Assembly: GCA_035759925.1 (NCBI GenBank)
Contig: DASTTY010000078.1
Location: forward strand, 12,428-76,427
Length of the DNA: 64,000 bases
Direction of reading: 5' to 3'
Origin: RHKX01 sp035759925
Lineage (GTDB): Bacteria; Actinomycetota; Thermoleophilia; Solirubrobacterales; 70-9
Part shown: one piece after another, positions 59,311 through 64,000 of the stretch
How positions within the stretch are numbered: position 1 is the stretch's first letter
How the letters are laid out: each line of letters begins with the position of its first letter
The notes under the pieces: model-generated
What the model was told of the DNA's origin: nothing
The model's database searches: none
What the model saw: the letters and a program-made list of their open reading frames with translations, nothing else
Translations under genes and position numbers: made by a program

Positions 59311-60119
59311 CGGTCGGCTCCGACCAGCGGCGCCCGGCGCCCGGCGATCGCGTCGGCGACCCGGATCGCGTCGACCGTCGCGGCGACGTCGTGAACGCGG
59401 AGCACCGACGCCCCGCCGGCGAGCGCCGCGAGCGCGGCGGCGATGCTGCCGCCGAGCCGCTCCCCGACCTCACGGCCGGTGATGGCGCCGAGGAAGTTCT
59501 TGCGCGAGGCACCGAGGACGACCGGGCGACCGAGGTCGGCGATGCGGTCGATCCGGGCGATCAGCTCGAGGTTGTGCTCGACGGTCTTGCCGAAGCCGAT
59601 GCCGGGGTCCACCCAGACCCGCTCGGGATCGACCCCGGCTGCGGCCGCGACCTCGAGCCGGGCGGCGAGGAACTCGCGGACCTCGGCGACGACGTCTTCG
59701 TAGGTCGGGTCGTCCTGCATCGTCCGCGGCGTTCCCTTCATGTGCATCAGGACGAGCCCGCAGCGGGCGCCGGCGCAGACGGCGGCCATCTCGGGGTCGC
59801 CGAGCGCGGTCACGTCGTTGACGACCCCGGCCCCGGCGGCGAGGGCGGCGGCCGCGACATCGGCCTTCGAGGTGTCGACGGAGACGCGGGCGCCGTCGCC
59901 CGCGAGCGCCTCGATCACCGGTAGCACTCGTTGCTTCTCCTCCTCGCTGCCCACGGCTGCCGCGCCGGGACGGGTCGACTCGCCGCCGACGTCGAGCACG
60001 TCGGCCCCGGCCGCGAGCAGCTCCCGGCCATGGGCGATCGCCGCGTCGGGATCGAGGTAGCGCCCGCCGTCCGAGAACGAGTCGGGGGTCACGTTGACGA
60101 TGCCCATCACGAGCGTCAT
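59307..60119 (-). CDS. folP: dihydropteroate synthase
   Basis: Joins the pterin to p-aminobenzoate; target of sulfonamides. 270-aa TIM barrel with MGIVNVTPDSFSDGG, DVGGESTRPGA, SVDTSKADVA, DPGIGFGKTVEHN and LGASRKNFLG. The ATG has TAGAAA ending 7 nt upstream, so probably leaderless. First gene of folP-folB-folK. Confidence 0.98.
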   Translation of the reverse strand: MTLVMGIVNVTPDSFSDGGRYLDPDAAIAHGRELLAAGADVLDVGGESTRPGAAAVGSEEEKQRVLPVIEALAGDGARVSVDTSKADVAAAALAAGAGVVNDVTALGDPEMAAVCAGARCGLVLMHMKGTPRTMQDDPTYEDVVAEVREFLAARLEVAAAAGVDPERVWVDPGIGFGKTVEHNLELIARIDRIADLGRPVVLGASRKNFLGAITGREVGERLGGSIAAALAALAGGASVLRVHDVAATVDAIRVADAIAGRRAPLVGADR

Positions 60120-60126
60120 GGGTTGA

Positions 60127-60132
60127 TTTCTA
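60127..60132 (-). promoter_or_regulatory. leaderless -10 of folP
   Basis: TAGAAA ends 7 nt before the folP ATG; weaker match (last base A). Confidence 0.4.
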
Positions 60133-60169
60133 CCCGTCCGCCTCTCCCGCGGCGGCGTGCTCGCCTGCC

Positions 60170-60808
60170 CTATTCGCAGCTCAACTCGTGAACGCGCAGC
60201 GGGACGTCGCGCTCGGCGCGCTCGGTTGCCACCCGTTGGAGCGCGTCGCGGCGCCCCGCCGCCGCATTGACCAGCACGAGCTCGTCGGCGGGATAGGTCC
60301 GCAAGGCGTCCTCGAGCGCGAGGCGATCATCGGCGTCTCCCACGTCGCCGGCGACGGTCCCGAAGCGATCGCCGATCGCAGCGACGATCTCCTCGACCCG
60401 CTCGCGCGCGGCCGCGCGGCCCGGCTCGAGATCGGAGGCGATCCGGTGCAGCTGGTCGGTGCGGGCCGGGACGACGATGCGAAGATCACGCGAACGGGGC
60501 TCATCGAGGCCGTCCAAACGCTGTGCGAGCGCCGCTGGATCGGCTTCGACGTCGACGAAGACGAGCGTGCGGACGACGTCATCCGGCAACGCATCGGCAA
60601 CTTCAACCGGCCCGCGGCGGTCCCAGCGGAGCGCCGTCCAGAAGACCAGGGCGACGGCGATCGCGATGAGGATGAAACCCGCGACGTTGCCGATATAGAC
60701 GAAGGCAGCCGCGGTGCCGACGACGAGCAGGACGACGACGACGATCACGGTCACGCCGATCCGCTCGTTGTCGGGCTGGCCATGCCGGGTCGGGGGAGCG
60801 CCGGACAT
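60170..60808 (-). CDS. membrane-anchored UspA-like protein, paralogue 2
   Basis: A 212-aa protein with two helices (about 18-36 and 40-58) and a cytoplasmic domain like the protein at 39763-40452: RTLVFVDVEADP, LRIVVPARTDQLHRIASD, cut here to LRIVVPARTD, GDADDRLALEDAL, PADELVLVNAAAGRRDAL. Same plan and similar spacing indicate a duplicated family. Function unknown. ATG start; GGAAGGACC in front could serve as ribosome site, or TAGGGA 6 nt upstream as a leaderless -10. Confidence 0.72.
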   Translation of the reverse strand: MSGAPPTRHGQPDNERIGVTVIVVVVLLVVGTAAAFVYIGNVAGFILIAIAVALVFWTALRWDRRGPVEVADALPDDVVRTLVFVDVEADPAALAQRLDGLDEPRSRDLRIVVPARTDQLHRIASDLEPGRAAARERVEEIVAAIGDRFGTVAGDVGDADDRLALEDALRTYPADELVLVNAAAGRRDALQRVATERAERDVPLRVHELSCE

Positions 60809-60849
60809 GGTCCTTCCCTACCCGGAGGACCGTGCGAGCTAACGCGTTC

Positions 60850-62850
<2,001 letters not shown>

Positions 62851-62913
62851 CGCAGTTGTCCTCGGGTTGCAATCCGCATGGGAATGGGATCGGCCGCGCT
62901 CGACCGAATGTTG

Positions 62914-62919
62914 AGCGTA
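62914..62919 (-). promoter_or_regulatory. possible -10 of ftsH
   Basis: TACGCT on the minus strand; expected leader about 57 nt containing the ftsH ribosome site. No clear -35. Confidence 0.4.
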
Positions 62920-62991
62920 CCAGGGAGGAAATGCGGCTCCGACCGCTTGTCGGCGGCGGAACGATCGTGCCCGGCGGCCGCCGCTGCCTTC

Positions 62992-63543
62992 TCAGTCGGT
63001 CTCGAGGACGGCTACGTAGTCGAGGTTGCGGTAGCGCTGGGCGTGATCGAGGCCGTAGCCGATCGCGAACCGGTTCGCGATCTCGAAGCCGACGTAGCGG
63101 ATCGGCGTCTCGACCCGGCGCCGCTCCGGCTTCGTCAGCAGCGCGCAGACCTCGACCGAGGCGGGGTCCCGCGCCTTCAGGTTGCGGAGCAGGTACTGCA
63201 GGGTCAGCCCCGAGTCGACGATGTCCTCGACGATCAGGACGTCGCGCCCGGCCACCGACGTGTCCAGGTCCTTGAGGATCCGGACGACCCCGGAGGAGTC
63301 GGTCGCCGAGCCGTAGCTCGAGACCGCCATCAGGTCGATCTCGCAGGGGACCGTCAGCGAGCGCATCAGGTCGGCCATGAAGATCAGCGCGCCCTTGAGG
63401 ACGCCGACCATGACGAGGTCGCGACCCTCGTAGTCGGCGCTGATCTCGGCCCCGAGCTCGGCGACCCGGGCGTGGAGGCGCTCCGAGTCGATCAGGGTCT
63501 CGCCGATCCGGCCGGTCCCGCTGCTCAGGGGTGGATCGCCCAT
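62992..63543 (-). CDS. hpt: hypoxanthine phosphoribosyltransferase
   Basis: Purine salvage, 183 aa. VMVGVLKGALIFMADL, AVSSYGS, the PRPP loop VLIVEDIVDSGLTL and the purine-side FAIGYGLDHAQRYRNLDYV, cut here to GYGLDHAQRYR. The ATG has TAGACT ending 9 nt upstream. The tilS-hpt-ftsH order is widely conserved. Confidence 0.96.
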   Translation of the reverse strand: MGDPPLSSGTGRIGETLIDSERLHARVAELGAEISADYEGRDLVMVGVLKGALIFMADLMRSLTVPCEIDLMAVSSYGSATDSSGVVRILKDLDTSVAGRDVLIVEDIVDSGLTLQYLLRNLKARDPASVEVCALLTKPERRRVETPIRYVGFEIANRFAIGYGLDHAQRYRNLDYVAVLETD

Positions 63544-63552
63544 GCGCGGCCG

Positions 63553-63558
63553 AGTCTA
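63553..63558 (-). promoter_or_regulatory. leaderless -10 of hpt
   Basis: TAGACT ends 9 nt before the hpt ATG, in the tilS-hpt gap. Confidence 0.5.
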
Positions 63559-63569
63559 TTTCAGGGTCG

Positions 63570-64000
63570 TCAGGGTCGCGGCGCTGCCGGGCGGGCGGTG
63601 ATCACGGCCACCTCGGTCGATTCCTCGAGGAGCCGGAACTCGTCGCTGACCGCGACTCCGGCGACCCAGGCGACCCTGCCGCCGGCGGTGACGACCGGGA
63701 GCCGCGTGCGGACCGACCGGGGAACGCCGCGGTCGGTGAAGAGGTCCTGGAGGCTCTTGCTGCCGCCGAGCCCGAGCGGGCGCATCCGGTCGCCGGCCTG
63801 CCAGGCGCGGACCTCGAGCTCGCCGCCGACCGATGCCGCGTCGAGTGCTGCGAACCGCGAGTCGGCCGGATCGATCGGCGCCGGGCGCAGCTCGGCGCGG
63901 AGCTCCCACTCGCCGAAGCGGGCGACGCCGGGGACGCTGAGGCGGACCGCGTCGGGAACCGGCGCCGATCCGGTCGCGAAGCGCACCGTCCCCGTCTCGC
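63570..64000 (-). CDS. tilS: tRNA(Ile)-lysidine synthase, C-terminal part
   Basis: Modifies C34 of tRNA-Ile2 so that it reads AUA. Only the last 143 codons are in the window; the N-terminal PP-loop domain lies beyond the edge. The TilS C-terminal domain is clear: VRAWQAGDRMRPLGLGGSKS, then LQDLFTDRGVPRSVRTRLPV, and VAWVAGVAVSDEFR. The next gene, hpt, supports it. Confidence 0.93.
   Translation of the reverse strand, partial: ETGTVRFATGSAPVPDAVRLSVPGVARFGEWELRAELRPAPIDPADSRFAALDAASVGGELEVRAWQAGDRMRPLGLGGSKSLQDLFTDRGVPRSVRTRLPVVTAGGRVAWVAGVAVSDEFRLLEESTEVAVITARPAAPRP

Overview
This 64 kb window is a gene-dense, very GC-rich chromosomal segment. The acyl-lipid genes, GuaB3, CarD, HU, a PknB-type kinase, frequent GTG/TTG starts and many apparently leaderless genes point to Actinomycetota. 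The gene order (glycolytic cluster, clpC-radA-disA-carD-ispD-ispF-cysS-rlmB-sigH, tilS-hpt-ftsH-fol genes) suggests a deep-branching class such as Thermoleophilia (Solirubrobacterales-like). That placement is inference from content and order, not from a search. I see no prophage, insertion sequence, CRISPR array or rRNA; there is one tRNA.

Layout. 1-6.2 kb: rpsI (partial) and rplM, then a c-di-AMP riboswitch leader driving an M23 peptidase, then guaB3-guaA. 5.2-9.3 kb: a PfkB sugar kinase coupled to a PBP5-like DD-carboxypeptidase, a small LysM membrane protein, and a Wzc-like protein with a ruined P-loop. 9.3-13.5 kb: argS, HU, pyrF, an M48 membrane protease. 13.5-16.2 kb (plus strand): metallophosphoesterase, Thr-rich lipoprotein, Ser/Thr kinase. 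16.2-22 kb: tgt and the gap-pgk-tpiA-gpmI glycolysis operon. 22-30.5 kb: ABC exporter, uvrC, enoyl-CoA hydratase, cupredoxin lipoprotein, MaoC hydratase, and a Tad-like trio ending in an unusual TadG-VanY-transglycosylase fusion. 30.6-34.5 kb: Pit phosphate transport operon, wecB, pterin dehydratase. 34.5-39.6 kb: BtuF-like binding protein, rhomboid protease, DUF4383 protein, ECF sigma factor with a membrane partner, and a PlsC-GpsA fusion. 39.7 kb: tRNA-Thr. 40.5-64 kb: a long block whose order matches the Bacillus tilS-to-sigH region: sigH, rlmB, cysS, (acyl-CoA ligase), ispF, (PHP phosphatase), ispD, carD, disA, radA, (DUF998), clpC, (acetyltransferase), greA, dusB, coaX, (GST-like), folK, folB, folP, (UspA-like), ftsH, hpt, tilS (partial).

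Two themes stand out. First, initiation: at least fifteen genes have a TAnnnT-like -10 hexamer ending only 6-9 nt before the start codon, so they are probably leaderless, and several genes with convincing N-termini have no in-frame ATG/GTG/TTG at all (CTG, ATC or ATT seem to be used). Second, c-di-AMP: the synthase DisA and a c-di-AMP riboswitch controlling a cell-wall hydrolase lie in the same window, next to several other peptidoglycan-acting proteins. A 54-bp repeat pair with a covarying hairpin, placed about 20 nt after the stops of guaA and greA, is not explained by any family I know.
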